A stretch of DNA of 64,000 nt, taken from Triparma columacea. Taxonomy: Eukaryota; Sar; Bolidophyceae; Parmales; Triparmaceae. The notes under the pieces are model-generated. The model had not been told where the DNA came from. It ran no database searches and saw only the letters and a program-made list of their open reading frames with translations. The first letter of the stretch is position 1; every line of letters begins with the position of its first letter. Location: positions 1 to 64,000 of the forward strand of contig BRYA01000168.1 in the NCBI GenBank assembly GCA_030267965.1, in the 5' to 3' direction. Positions 22,962-34,371 of this stretch are shown here, in pieces. The position numbers and the translations under genes were made by a program.

Positions 22962-24197
22962 ATGATTTCCTTACGAATACTCAAATATAGTAACAGAGTA
23001 GCCAATAAACTACCATCAGCACCCCAATTCAAGCGCAGAAGCAAATCTCCTCCATTAAACTTCTTTGCAGCGAGGTGGTCTTCTAAAGTGAGGACTAAAT
23101 CAACAAATACAAACAGCGGAGAATTAAAAGGGAAAATATCGAGGGAAACAGAAGAAGGTCTACAATTCCTGTCGGAGAGAGCGAACAAACTAGGCTTTAG
23201 GCTATCATTGGAGGAGAGGAACTTAATCTTGGAGGAGGCCAAGGGGTGTGGGGGGAGGATGAGCAGGAAAGAGTGGGAGGCTCTCGTTACTCGTAGAAGC
23301 CTCGAGGAGCAGGAGGTCATGACCCTGAGCAGCTACCTGGCGAAGAGCCACGACCTGCACCTCGGTCAGGCAGCCTTGAAGTGGCTGTCAAGACTAGGGG
23401 TCGCGTTCTTCGCCTTCACCGGGTCGAACACTGCAGGGGAGAGCGGGATGCACGTCCTGGGGTCGGTGATCGTTGGGAACATAACCGGCCTGGGGGGGGG
23501 GACGCTGAATAACTTGATAACGGGCGTCACACCAGTGGGATGGGTGAAGGATCCAAAGTTCCTGGCGATTACTACGGCGGCGAGCCTTGCGGGGTTCTAC
23601 GTGTGGCCGGTTATGGAGAGGATTTATAAGGCGCGTGGGGGGGGGGTTGGTGGTGGGGGGGTTGGTGGTGGGGGGAGTGGGGATCACCATGTTCGTCTCC
23701 TCCGATATTCCATGGAATCAGTTGCTCTCGGGAGCTTGGCTGTTATCGGCGCCCAACAGGGCATAGTCCGGGGGCTGCACCCGGGAATATCGTGCGTCCT
23801 CGGCGTGACTATCGCCTTCGGGGGGGTCGTCCGGGACTTGATGTGCAACAGGAACCTCACCCTGGGGGCGAGCTCCGGGTGCCAGTCTTACGGTGTGGCG
23901 TCGCTGACGGGGGCGAGCGTTTACGTGGGTTTGAGGCAGCTACACGTCTGGAACTGCGCAGGGAACACCGTCAAACTCGTCAAGGGGGGAATACCCATCG
24001 GGCTGAGGATTGCAATGGGGTTTGGGACGGTTTTTGCTGTCAGGGCTTACGGGTGGTACGTCAAAGAGGGCGGGGATGGGGGAGGGCACGGGGAGAGGAA
24101 GCTGCTATTGACGATGGATGAAAACGCTGATGCGATTTGGAAGATGATCGAGGGGGGAGATGGAGGAAGCAAAGTTAAGAAGGAACAATGTGAATAA
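22962..24197 (+). CDS. UPF0126/TRIC-family membrane protein, probable mitochondrial
   Basis: Single exon, 411 residues. The first about 60 residues are Arg-, Ser- and Lys-rich with few acids, typical of a mitochondrial presequence. The core from about residue 145 fits the duplicated UPF0126 fold: LGVAFFAFTGSNTAGESG, then GSVIVGNITGLGGGTLNN (the family GGGTLRD motif with N in place of R and D), then a second half with GVTIAFGGVVRDL and a further repeat of the pattern. Bacterial members are glycine-type transporters and the fold is related to TRIC cation channels. A glycine run near residue 230 comes from a G-rich repeat (GTTGGTGGTGGGG) and varies in such tracts. The start is 143 bp from the divergent Nudix gene. 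Confidence 0.82.
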   Translation: MISLRILKYSNRVANKLPSAPQFKRRSKSPPLNFFAARWSSKVRTKSTNTNSGELKGKISRETEEGLQFLSERANKLGFRLSLEERNLILEEAKGCGGRMSRKEWEALVTRRSLEEQEVMTLSSYLAKSHDLHLGQAALKWLSRLGVAFFAFTGSNTAGESGMHVLGSVIVGNITGLGGGTLNNLITGVTPVGWVKDPKFLAITTAASLAGFYVWPVMERIYKARGGGVGGGGVGGGGSGDHHVRLLRYSMESVALGSLAVIGAQQGIVRGLHPGISCVLGVTIAFGGVVRDLMCNRNLTLGASSGCQSYGVASLTGASVYVGLRQLHVWNCAGNTVKLVKGGIPIGLRIAMGFGTVFAVRAYGWYVKEGGDGGGHGERKLLLTMDENADAIWKMIEGGDGGSKVKKEQCE

Positions 24198-24529
24198 GCT
24201 AAAACAAACTTTAGGGAGGGGAAGGGAGAACAGCATTTAGCTAAATGCTCTAGGGTGCGCACTATGCGCCCGAGTTTTCACACAATTCACGCAACAATGA
24301 AGTTCGTTGAGGGATTTTGATACTATCATCGCATCAAGACGATGCGATGATAACACCAAAACGAACGACGAGGCCTTGATGTATGTATGTAACCTTCAAT
24401 TGCTCCACATATACATTACATACATTTCACATACATTTTTGATCAGATCTTCTTCTTCTATTCTTTTCTATTCTATTACCGCCTTCACGCGGCTCGCTTC
24501 GCTCGCCGCACCTACAGGTTGCGTTTTTC
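24198..24529. other. Convergent intergenic region with introner-like tail
   Basis: This 332-bp gap separates two genes that end facing each other. It contains TACATACATTTCACATACAT-type short repeats near 24383-24436 and, at about 24482-24516 on the plus strand, a sequence ending GCTTCGCTCGCCGCACCTACAG that matches the 3' end of the introner-like introns described here. No gene was found. It may be an intron of a 3' UTR or an abandoned insertion. Confidence 0.45.
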
Positions 24530-27500
24530 TCACTTGCTCTTCCGTAGGTCCTCGCAGAAGAGTAGCTGGTCCACGAGGCTCCAGAAGTGCAACTTGTCCT
24601 CCCCCAGTATGTTCGTCAGCTCCTCAAGCACCGCCTCCTCATCCCCCTCCCCCTCCATCTCCCCTCCTTCCACCGTGCCCCCCGGGGTCATCGTAGCTTC
24701 CTCTCCCGTCGCGATATTGCCGTTTACCCCCCCCCTCTCCTGTAGCCGCTTCAGGAACGAGTAAGCCTCGTCAAAGACCCTCTTCCCCAGGCCGTCCTCG
24801 CACCTTCGGCGGAGGCCCTGGACCCTGTCCTCTATCCTGGCGGACGGGGACACGGCGTCACTCAGGCCGACGTGGGGCGGGACCTCCTTCGACTCGGCAA
24901 GGTCCCCCTGGCGCTCGGGGGAAGAGAAGTCGCCCTGATCGATGAAGACCCTGGGGGTTACAATGTGACCGGCGGTGCCCCCGCTCTTGGCTTCGGCCCT
25001 CTGCTCAGCCCGCCGGTGGTAGAGGCTCTTGGCCTCGCCGGAGCCGTTGTCGTCGTCGTTCAGCCCCAGCTTGGCTTCGGCTCTCCTTATGGCGAAGGTG
25101 TCATCGTCGTTGTAACCGACGTCGTGGTCGTCCTCGTAGCTCTCCTCCAGGCTGTCCTCCAGGTCATAGTTATCGTCATCCTCGTCGTCCAAATCCTCGT
25201 CGTCATCATCGTACCTCCCGGGATTATCAAAGTCGTCGTACATTTCCTCCGTATCCTCGTCGTTCCCCTCCTCCTCTTCGACCTCCTTGAAAACGTTCCT
25301 CACTACCGGCCTGCTCTTGACCGGGGTCAAGATCCCCTGCTTGATTGCCTGCTGGGTCGCGTGCTTCGTAGCCTCGAGGGTTTGCTTGAGCTCCTCCACC
25401 CTGTTGTTGGCCATCGTGAGCTCGTTCTCCAGTTCCTGCGCCCTCTTATCGAGAGCCGCGTCCTCCTCCTCGTCATCGCTGCTGTCGTACTCAAAGTTTT
25501 CGCGCCTCATAAGCATCATGTCCACGTCGCTGTCGGAGTCGCTGTCGGACCCGTGGAATTCGGAGCCCGAGGAGGACGTGTAGTTCACCGTTTCCGGAGG
25601 GGGGACCCGCCCGTCCGATCCGACGGCTCCATCTCCTGCCACCTCGTCGTCGAATCTATTGTTGATTTTGCTGAGCGCACCAATGACATTCTCAGAGGCG
25701 TGCTTGGCCTTCCGAAGGGCGGCCTTGGCCCTCACTTCGCTTTCCGCCCTCGCAAAGGGATCCTTGATGAAGGCCTTCGCAGCCCCCGTTGCTGAGAAAG
25801 AGGACTTGGTTCCTGACAGGCTATTGTTATTGGATCTCAGTGTTGTGTCTAGGGAAGAAAACACCACAGGAAGTTCGGAGATGGGTGATGAGGGTGGCCC
25901 TTCGTCCCTGCGACGAGAGCGAAGCGAATCGTAAAAAGAATTGCGTGAGTGGAATTGTCGCCTTGGGATAAGAGGGGGCATCTCTCGTCCATTCTCTCTC
26001 ACCTTCTTGCGGCCTTTGTCTCGTCATTATCGTTAACATCATCGTCGAACTTGGCCTCACTCAAATGTTGGGGCGTAAGCCCCCCGTCTGCGGCACTCTT
26101 CATGGTCTCCTCCTCTCTCAGCTTCTCCTCAGCTAAGGCGTCGGCCTCCTCCTGCTGCAATGAGCGGGTTTCAGTTAGTCGGATTTGATGGTCAAGAAGG
26201 TTATTGTATTCTCCTCTTTTCTTACCTGCCGTTTCTTTTCCGCCGCCCGATCCAGCCTCTCCTTGTCCTTCCTAAGCTGCTCGAAGGCGGCCTTTCTATT
26301 ATGTCTTTCCACGGCCTTCTGCTTCTGTTCCTCCTCTTCCTGCTTCCTGCGGGCGTTCTCTGCAGCAACCGCAAGCTTTCGCCTGCGCGCTTCCTCATCG
26401 GCGAGAATGCGCTGTTGCCGTTCCCATTCCTCTAGCTCCTCCTGTTGCCTTTTCTTTCTAGCCTCTAGGGCCGCCATGCGTTTTTTCTTATCCTCCTCCG
26501 CCTTCCTATTCCGCTCCTGCGACGTTTGGGAGTTAGGGGGTTAGAAGGGAAGGGTTGTGTAGTGCGACGTGTCATGTGGCGCAACTCGATTCTTGCCCTC
26601 ACCTCCTCCTCCCTCTGGCGCACTCTCTCCTTCCTCTTCTCGTCCTCCTTCTCCCTCTCCCTCCTCTGTGCTGCAGACTTCATTATTTCGTTCTGTCTGA
26701 GCTTCGCGAGGTCGGGGGGCTTGTACTTTTTGTTGTTCCAGGAAGGAATGGGCTTAGGGTCTCTCGGGTTAGGGAGTTGTTGGGCTGCTGCCGCCGCCAC
26801 TGCCTGCTGAGGTTTCACGTGCAATTGCTGTGAAAATAGGGGGGGTTAGAATCGTCGCTGTCGTTGCTGTTCACATTTTGCGCAGTACTCACCTTTCGCT
26901 GTTGTTGCCTTTCCGCTCTCTCCGCTCTGAGTCGCTGCAGGGCGGCTTCGACATTGGCCTTTCTCTCCTGCTCTCTTTTAAGGGCCTCGGATTGCTCCCT
27001 CTCCTTCCTCTTTGCAATTTTCTCGTCCTTGAGCACCTCAATTTTTGCAGGTTCAGTTGACCCTACGGCCTTGATGATGAGATTTTTCATATTCAAGCTC
27101 TCGAGCTGCGCGACGAGAGACCGTACTTCCTTCTCGTCCCCCGTGGTTGCCTGGTCCGTGGTGCTTTGTTGGGCCATGGAATTTCCGACCTTAGCGAGGA
27201 TGGTGGTGCCAGCCCCCAAGGAGGCTTGGTTCCTGAGAGGGAGATGCGATACGACGAGTGAAGGGTCATTAATGTGTTGGAAATGTAATACCATCGCTCC
27301 GCTCTTCCGCTCTTCCGCTCTGATTTTTGCCACTTCTCACCTGCTAGCAATGTCGCCAAAGAAGCGCTGAACGTGCCTCTTGATAAAGGGCTTCTGTAGG
27401 ATCACCTCCAGGTCTGGACGCGAGGAGGGGGAAACCGAAAGTATGGCGGAAATTAGGGACCGGAGATTGGCGGAGAAGTTTGGGTGGATGGGAGGGTACT

Positions 27501-28636
27501 GTGAGGGCGAAGAGTTGCGTTAGTGAGGGAGGGAAGGAAGGAATTGGTGCACAGCGAAAAAAAGGGGGTGTTGCGAGCGCAGCCCACTCTCTCACCTTGC
27601 CCTTGATGATCTTGGAGGCCAAGTTGTTTAGGGAGTTTGCGTCAAAGGCGTGGTTGAGCGTCGTCATTTCGTAGAGGACACAACCGAGGGCCCAAATGTC
27701 CGACTTATGGTTATAAGGTTTGTTCTTGAAAATTTCAGGGGACATATAATAGGGGGTCCCGATGCATGTTCGAGCGAAGTCTTGGGTACCCTCCATCACC
27801 TTACTGCGGGATGGAGGAGCGAAGGGAGGGAGGAGTGAAGCGAAGCGACGGGCGAAGGTTTGCGTAAGTGTTTTTGTCGCATATTTCATTGGAGGCCCAT
27901 TTTTTTGTCGTGCTATTACGCTTCTTGTCCATTCTCACCTGATACCCAAGTCGCCCAACACTAGCCTACCATTACCGAGGAGGAAAATGTTCTGAGTCTT
28001 GAGGTCGCGGTGAAGCACGCGATTCGAGTGCATGTAATGAAGACCGAGTGTCATCTGTACAAAGTAGTTGAGAATGAAGGACTCAGAGAAGAGGCGCGAC
28101 CTCTGCTTCTCAATCTTGGTTGAAAGGTCGCCGCCGTCGCAGTACTCCATGCAGATGCAAAGAGAGTCCTTGTTCTTGGAGAGGAAAGACTCCCTGTAGT
28201 GGACTATGTTTGGGTGAATGAGCCTCTTCATGAGCTCCACCTCAGTCCTGCAGTTCTCGCGCTCCTTCTTAGCGAGATTCTTTATCTTCATTACTTTGAC
28301 GCAGCAGAGCTCCCGCCGCTTGATGTGACGCATCAAGTATACCTTCCCAAAGGAGCCCTCTCCGAGGACCTGGGGGGGGGGGGGGTTGAGGAGGGGAGGG
28401 GGAGTTAGTGGCGCAGGCGAGCAACGATCAAAGCGACGAGTGAAGCGAAGCAAATGTGGGGCGGATGGCTGCGTTTTGGATGGCTGCGTAGTGGGTTGAT
28501 TGCCAGGGTCATTGTCTTTTCGCTGTTGATAAAGTCATAATGTCAAATCTCCAAAAGTCGTAGAGGCAATATTTCGGGCAGAGAACGACCTGGGTGGACC
28601 GGAAGAACCCACCTTCATTGGTTTATACTTGTCCAT
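24530..28636 (-). CDS. NEK1-like NIMA-related protein kinase
   Basis: Nine exons, 28636-28613, 28369-27939, 27803-27596, 27498-27341, 27232-26893, 26827-26603, 26516-26226, 26154-26003 and 25907-24530, join in frame to 1068 residues. The kinase domain covers about residues 1-270 with [12 protein letters not shown], the VAIK-equivalent CCVKVMK, catalytic HRDLKTQN, a DLG in place of DFG as in NEK6/7, and the NEK-type [10 protein letters not shown] long basic/acidic coiled coil follows, then acidic low complexity. The C-terminus, [20 protein letters not shown], resembles the short helical segment at the end of NEK1, which binds CFAP410 in animals. NEK1 orthologues act at cilia and in DNA damage response. 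At least three of its introns carry the shared introner-like ends. Confidence 0.9.
25908..26002 (-). other. Introner-like intron in the NEK kinase gene
   Basis: A 95-bp intron on the minus strand beginning GTGAGAGAGAATGGACGAGA and ending TCGCTTCGCTCTCGTCGCAG. Both ends match introns in unrelated genes of this window, which ordinary introns would not do beyond the splice consensus. Confidence 0.65.
27804..27938 (-). other. Introner-like intron in the NEK kinase gene
   Basis: A 135-bp intron on the minus strand beginning GTGAGAATGGACAAGAAGCG and ending in several TTCGCTCCTC-type copies before CCGCAG. The first 12 bases are the same as those of introns at 47233 and 49285 in a different gene. 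Confidence 0.65.
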
Positions 28637-29243
28637 CTTTATGTAGGGGTGGGGGAATCAAACTATTGTGAACTTGGGCGTGGTGGGAATGGGTGCAAAG
28701 TGGAGGTGGGAAGCGCGAGGGGGGAGCAGAAGGGACGGGGGGGGGAGCAGAGGAGAGGGGATGGGTGGGAGAGAGGTAGGAGGGGGAGCACGTCGTATGT
28801 GAGGGAGAGCTGGTTTGGGGAAGGAGATTAAAAAGGGCCTTCGCCTGCGAAGGGAGGATGTCAAATTTGGCCCAATTTGGGAAGGGAGTAGGGCATTTTT
28901 TGGGGGTGACGGGAGGAAGAGAGGGAGACGGCGGGGGCGGAGGGGGAGGTGAGGGGGAACAGGAAGGGTGTGATCGTCAGACTTTGCGCATATCGTGGAC
29001 GGGAGCGATTATTCACTTTGCTAAGAAAATCTACAACAGAATGGGGGGCGGGGGAGGATCAGAGGGGGTCGGAAGGGGCGGGGACAGGGCGGACGAGGGC
29101 GATTAGGCAAATAAAACGCAATCAAAGGGTCAGCTTGGGCAAGTTGAAGGCCACCATACTGGACAAGATTTTGGATTCCGGCACCTCCTCCTGGCCACAG
29201 ATTTGTGTGGTTTTCCCAAATCCATCCAATCTAGTTTTCCATC
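28637..29243. other. Divergent promoter region, NEK kinase and EF2
   Basis: A 607-bp gap between two start codons facing away. The left half (28640-29110) is very G-rich on the plus strand, with many GGGGG runs and GGA repeats. The right half is more mixed. Small open frames here are G-run artefacts with no family resemblance. It must contain the EF2 promoter, which codon bias suggests is strong. Confidence 0.5.
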
Positions 29244-32219
29244 ATGGTGAGCCGTCGTTTACGGTGTTTGGTGTTCGCGGTGTTCCTTTCGTCCTACATA
29301 GGCTGGGGAGCTTTGGTTTTTTGGACACTTTGTGGCTTAGTTGGGGGTATTCAGGTGGATTTGTGATGCGTGGACTACGGCAGGGTTTGGGTTTTGTTGG
29401 TTGATTTAGGGGCCATTTTGCTCTTTTTGAGGAGGTTAGCTTGACAGTATCTTAGTGATGCACCATAGATATACCTTAAGCGTACGAATGCTCCATATGT
29501 CAGCCTGTTAGGGGCACATTTTGATTGTGTGGCCACTGCCCTCACTGCCCTCCGACGACCTGTTTGTTTTCTGCGCTAAATTTCGTCCCATCTTACACCA
29601 ACCCTTACCATTCTTTCGCTCCTCCTACCTCAGGTGAACTTTACCGTCGAGCAGATGAGGGCCATTATGGACCTCAAGCACAACATCCGTAGTATGTCTG
29701 TGATCGCCCACGTCGACCACGGAAAGACTACCCTTACCGACTCTCTTGTCCAGAAGGCCGGAATTATCTCCGCTAAGGCTGCCGGAGGAGCTAGGTACAC
29801 CGACACCCGCGCCGACGAGGCTGAGCGTGGAATCACCATCAAGTCCACCGGAATTAGTATGTTCTTTGAGTACGATATGTCCAAGCAGGACAGTCTTTTG
29901 ACTAAGGAGGAGGAGGAGAAGGCCGCGGCCGACCTCCTCGAGGCCCAGGAGGCCGACAAGAATGTCAAGATTACTGCGAACAGTTATTTGATTAACTTGA
30001 TTGACAGTCCCGGTCACGTTGACTTCAGTTCCGAGGTCACTGCTGCCCTCCGTGTCACTGACGGAGCCCTCGTCGTCGTCGACACTATCGACGGTGTCTG
30101 CGTCCAGACCGAGACCGTCCTCAGGCAGGCCATCAGTGAGCGTGTCAAGCCCGTTCTTATGGTCAACAAGGTCGACCGTGCTCTTCTCGAGCTCCAGCTT
30201 CCCCCTGAGGAGCTCTACCAGGCCTTCTGCCGCTCCATCGAGTCCGTCAACGTGATCGTCGCCACCTACAACGACGAGTCCCTCGGAGACGTCCAGGTCG
30301 ACCCCAGGAAGGGAACCGTCGCTTTCGGATCCGGACTTCACCAGTGGGCCTTTACCCTCCAGAAGTTCGCCATCACCTACGGAGCCAAGTTCAACGTGCC
30401 CAAGGAGAAGATGATGGAGAAGCTTTGGGGAGACTGGTACTACGACGCTGCCAGGAAGACCTGGACCACCTCCGACAAGAACGGAGAGCTCGATCGCGCC
30501 TTCTGCCAGTTCATCGCCACCCCCCTTTGCACCCTCTTTGTCGCCATCATGAACGAGAAGCACGGAAAGGTCAACAAGATGCTCAAGGCCATCGGAGTCG
30601 AGCTCAAGACCGACGAGAAGGAGCTCGTTGGAAAGCAGCTCCTCAAGCGTGTCATGCAGAAGTGGCTCCCCGCCGGAGATGCCGTCCTCGAGATGATTGT
30701 CCTCCACCTCCCCTCCCCCGTCAAGGCCCAGGCCTACCGTGTCGACACCCTCTACGACGGACCCCTCGACGACGCCACCGCCACCGCCATCCGCACCTGC
30801 GACACCTCCGACACTGCCCCCCTCTGCATGTACATCTCCAAGATGGTCCCCACCTCCGACAAGGGAAGGTTCTACGCCTTTGGCCGCGTCTTCTCCGGAA
30901 AGATCGCCACCGGACAGAAGGTCCGCATCATGGGACCCAACTACGTTCCCGGAAAGAAGACCGAGCTCTGGGTCAAGAACATCCAGCGTACCGTGATCAT
31001 GATGGGCAAGTACACCGAGCAGGTCGCCGATGTCCCTGCCGGAAACACCTGCGCCCTCGTCGGTGTTGACCAGTACCTCCTCAAGTCCGGAACCATCTGC
31101 ACGGCCGAGGATGCTCACTGCATCAAGACCATGAAGTTCTCCGTCTCCCCCGTCGTCAGGTGCGCCGTCGAGCCCAAGAACTCCGCCGACCTCCCCAAGC
31201 TCGTCGAGGGAATGAAGCGCCTCGCCAAGTCCGATCCTATGGTCCTGTGCTACACCGAAGAGAGCGGAGAGCACATTATCGCCGCATCAGGCGAGCTCCA
31301 CCTTGAGATTTGCCTCCAGGATCTCCAGAACGACTTCATGGGAACCGAGGTTAAGGTTAGCGACCCCGTCGTCTCCTTCCGCGAGACTGTCACCGAGAAG
31401 TCCGCGACCACTCTCCTTTCCAAGTCTCCCAACAAGCACAACCGTCTCTTCGTTGAGGCCGAGCCCCTCTCCAACGAGCTCACCCTCGCCATTGACGATG
31501 GAGAGATCACCGCCCAGGCCGACCAGAAGCTCCAGGGCCGTAAGATGGCCGACGAGTACGGATGGGACGTCACCGAGGCCAGGAAGATCTGGGCCTTCGG
31601 ACCCGACGGAACCGGACCCAACCTTTTCGTCGACACCACCAAGGGTGTTAACTACCTTCTTGAGATCAAGGAGTCCGTTGTCGGCGGATTCGCTTGGGGA
31701 TGCCAGAACGGACCTCTTTGTGAGGAGACTATGCGCGGTTGCAGGTTCAACTTGATGGACGTTGTTCTGCACGCTGATGCTATTCACCGTGGTATGGGAC
31801 AGATCATGCCTACCGCCCGCCGTGTTTGCTTCGCTTCCCTCATGACCTCCGGACCCGGACTCCTCGAGCCCGTCTACCTTGTCAACATCTCCGTCCCTCA
31901 GGATGCCATGGGCAACGTCTACGGTGTCCTCACCAAGAGGCGCGGACACGTCTTCACTGAGGAGCAGAAGCCTGGAACTCCCCAGATGACTCTCCTCGCC
32001 TACCTTCCCGTCATGGAGTCCTTCGGCTTCACCGCCGACCTCCGCTCCCACACCGGAGGCAAGGCCTTCCCCCAGTGCAGTTTCGACCACTGGGAGCTCA
32101 TGTCCGGAAACCCCATGGAGGAGGGAAGCAAGTCCAACGAGGTCGTGCTCGGTGTCAGGAAGCGCAAGGGACTCGCCCCTGAGATCCCGCCCCTTGACCG
32201 CTACCTTGACAAGCTCTAA
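29244..32219 (+). CDS. EEF2: Translation elongation factor 2
   Basis: Exon 1 is only the start codon, ATG at 29244-29246, followed at once by a GTGAGC donor; exon 2 is 29634-32219. The product is 862 residues beginning [14 protein letters not shown], the expected eukaryotic EF2 start, which fixes the model. GTPase motifs [14 protein letters not shown] and NKVDR are intact. Domain IV ends with [15 protein letters not shown], which contains the histidine converted to diphthamide. The C-terminus ..DRYLDKL is standard. It moves the ribosome along mRNA in the cytosol. Codon use is extreme, almost always C- or G-ending with GGA for glycine, which marks high expression and creates long antisense open frames. 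Confidence 0.97.
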
Positions 32220-32337
32220 GAAACTCAGGAAGCTAAAGGGGTTGTTGGGTATAGGATGGGAACGTAATATGGAAAGGAAAAAGGGTTTTAACAAAAAAAA
32301 ACGAGAAGAATGTATTTTTGCGTTGACAACGTCGGGC

Positions 32338-34021
32338 TTAGAAAAAGCCTCTGATCTCATCCTCTGGGCTTCGTCCTCCTCCCCTCTCCCTCCTCTTGTT
32401 CTTCTTAACTTTCGTCCTCCCCCCCCCCCTCGCCCCCGCATCCCTCCTATTCTTGGGTCCCCCCCCCGTCCTCCCCCCTCTATTTTCGCCATCCTTACCC
32501 TGCCTCCTTGCCTCCTCCTTGGGTACGCCAAGCTCCAGTACGAGGGCCTTGCACATGGCCTGAGCCTGCCCTCTCTCCCCCTCGAACACCCCCCCAGCAA
32601 GGACCGTTGGTAGCTTCCAAATGGGGTCGTTGGAAAAGTCGTAGTCGGGGGATGAGGGCATAAGTTCGTTGTCCCCCCCCTCCTCGTTGTCCCCCTCCCC
32701 CTCCTCCTCGCACCTCACCATCCCTGCCTCCTCTGCCGCCCTGTTGACAATATCTTCCAATGCCTTCCTCCCCTCCCCCCCCACCACCCTCAAAGGGCTA
32801 AGGTCAACCGTGACCTTGTCCATATCATCTCCCCCCCTCCCCCTCATCATGACAACCTGGGGCGCGCACCTGCTATCGCAGTACTGTCTATGCGTGTTAA
32901 GTAAAGGGCTCCCCTTCCTCCCTCTCCTCCACCCCGTCCCGTCAACCTTCACGTAACCCCTTACTGCTGCCCTCTGAAACTCGGCGGCCTCAGAGGTGTT
33001 GAGCCTGTGGGGTACGCCGCGGGAACCACGACCGCGAACCTTGGAGGGCTGACCGAGGGAGAGACGGGTTACGTCATCTCGGGAGATTCTGCCTGGGAGA
33101 TTTTTAGACGTCTGGGAACGGTAGGAATCCAAGGGTTGGTGGGTGGGGGAGGAGGAGGAGGAGGGGTTTGGTGGGGGAGAGTTGTGCCGGGCGTGGGTCC
33201 TCCTGGGTTTTCCCCTCTGGTCCGTGCCTAGGACAAAGTCTATGAGCTCCGTGGGGACCTTGGCTGCCTTGGGACCCTTCTCGCCGTACTTCTCCACGTT
33301 GAAGGTGAAGGTGGAAGAGTTTGGGTCACGGAGCTCCTTGCCGTCGTGCTCTGCTACGAAGGCGTCCCTGTGGTCAGGGGTCTGGAATATTATGAAGCCG
33401 TACTTTAGGGAGGAGGTGTCGAGGGAGCGGCAGATTTGGAGGGGGGGAGCGGAGACGGCATTCATTGAGGCCTTGAGGCTAGACTGCAGCTGAGCATCGG
33501 TGAGGAACTCGGGGAGATTTGTCATAAAAGCTGAGGTGTGTATGGTGGTGGTGGGTGTGTTAGTTAGTCTGTATGTGCAGCAATATTTGAGTGCGCTTGA
33601 CTTGTTGATGTAGGTATTTCCTTGTTGATGTGCGTTGGCAATGCATTGGTGTGCTGGCATACATGTGCGTTGAAATACATGTTCGTTGACATACATTGCT
33701 GCGCATTGATGCGCATTGATGCGCGTATCTCTCACCTGTGCAGTCATGTAATGAGGATGGTAGTGTCATGGTTTGGAAAGGTTTTGGTCGTTCATCATCA
33801 TATAATGTGTCATGAAATGTGTAAAGCATTCTTGTAGTCGAGTATGAGACTAGTGGAGAGGATAGTGATGAGGATAGTGGAGAGGATAGAGGTGAGGGGA
33901 ATCTGTTCCGCCAGCTCATGATGAATCTGTTGCTTCCTATTGATGTTGAGGGCGTAATGGTCAAGCTATGAAGTGCTTTAATGAGATTCAACGCCATTAG
34001 CGTTGTTAGTATTTTTTTCAT
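32338..34021 (-). CDS. RRM-containing RNA-binding protein
   Basis: Two exons, 34021-33736 and 33530-32338, join in frame to 492 residues. The join creates CTAFMTNLPEFLTDAQL, a proper first RRM strand (RNP2), and the RRM continues to LKYGFIIFQTPDHRDAF (RNP1). This supports the two-exon model over a start inside exon 2 at 33525. The N-terminal 90 residues are Ser- and Arg-rich and could be an organelle leader. Downstream are disordered Ser/Pro and RG-rich parts and a basic, glycine-rich tail (GGRTKVKKNKRRERGGG). Likely binds RNA; target unknown. Intron 33531-33735 contains short CATACATGTGCGTTG-like repeats. Confidence 0.72.
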
Positions 34022-34371
34022 CCGTCTATCTGGGAGATATCAACTCAAAAAGTTGTTCCTTGTCAGCTTCCCTCCCTCGGTTTTGAGGAGAAATTCCAGG
34101 TCAATAAATAGCTTTGAAATTGGTAAGAAGGACAATAATGACAATAATAACCCTTGTTAAGGCTTTTACCACTTGTATTTTGTCCTATTGTCGATTTTTA
34201 TCTCCTATTCACGTCCAAATTCAAGTTATTTCCCCTCTTCTCCCTCCGACACAATCCCTCTCCCTTGCTCTTTTCTATCACACCACACTAACACTCCTGA
34301 GCCCGTCAATAATGTAGGAACTCGCAGATAGGTGAAAATATCATCTCAACCCCAGGACTCTCCCTCCCAAA
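34022..34371. other. Divergent intergenic region
   Basis: A 350-bp gap between the RRM gene and the LRR gene. It is AT-richer than the genes, with a CT-rich stretch at 34210-34300. I see no gene or repeat. Confidence 0.4.

Noticed and set aside
24872..25795. A 307-codon plus-strand frame over the kinase tail
   Set aside because: It mirrors the acidic repeats of the kinase gene and reads as Val/Leu low complexity without motifs.
29625..31274. A 549-codon open frame antisense to EF2
   Set aside because: It is a shadow of strong C/G-ending codon bias in EF2. It is low-complexity Gly/Leu/Val/Asp with no family motif.
31287..32600. A 437-codon antisense frame over the end of EF2 and the next gene
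   Set aside because: Same bias effect; it also crosses two genes that are well supported on their own.
33525..33525. Start of the RRM gene at an internal ATG at 33525
   Set aside because: It would remove the first strand of the RRM; the upstream exon at 34021-33736 restores it in exact phase.
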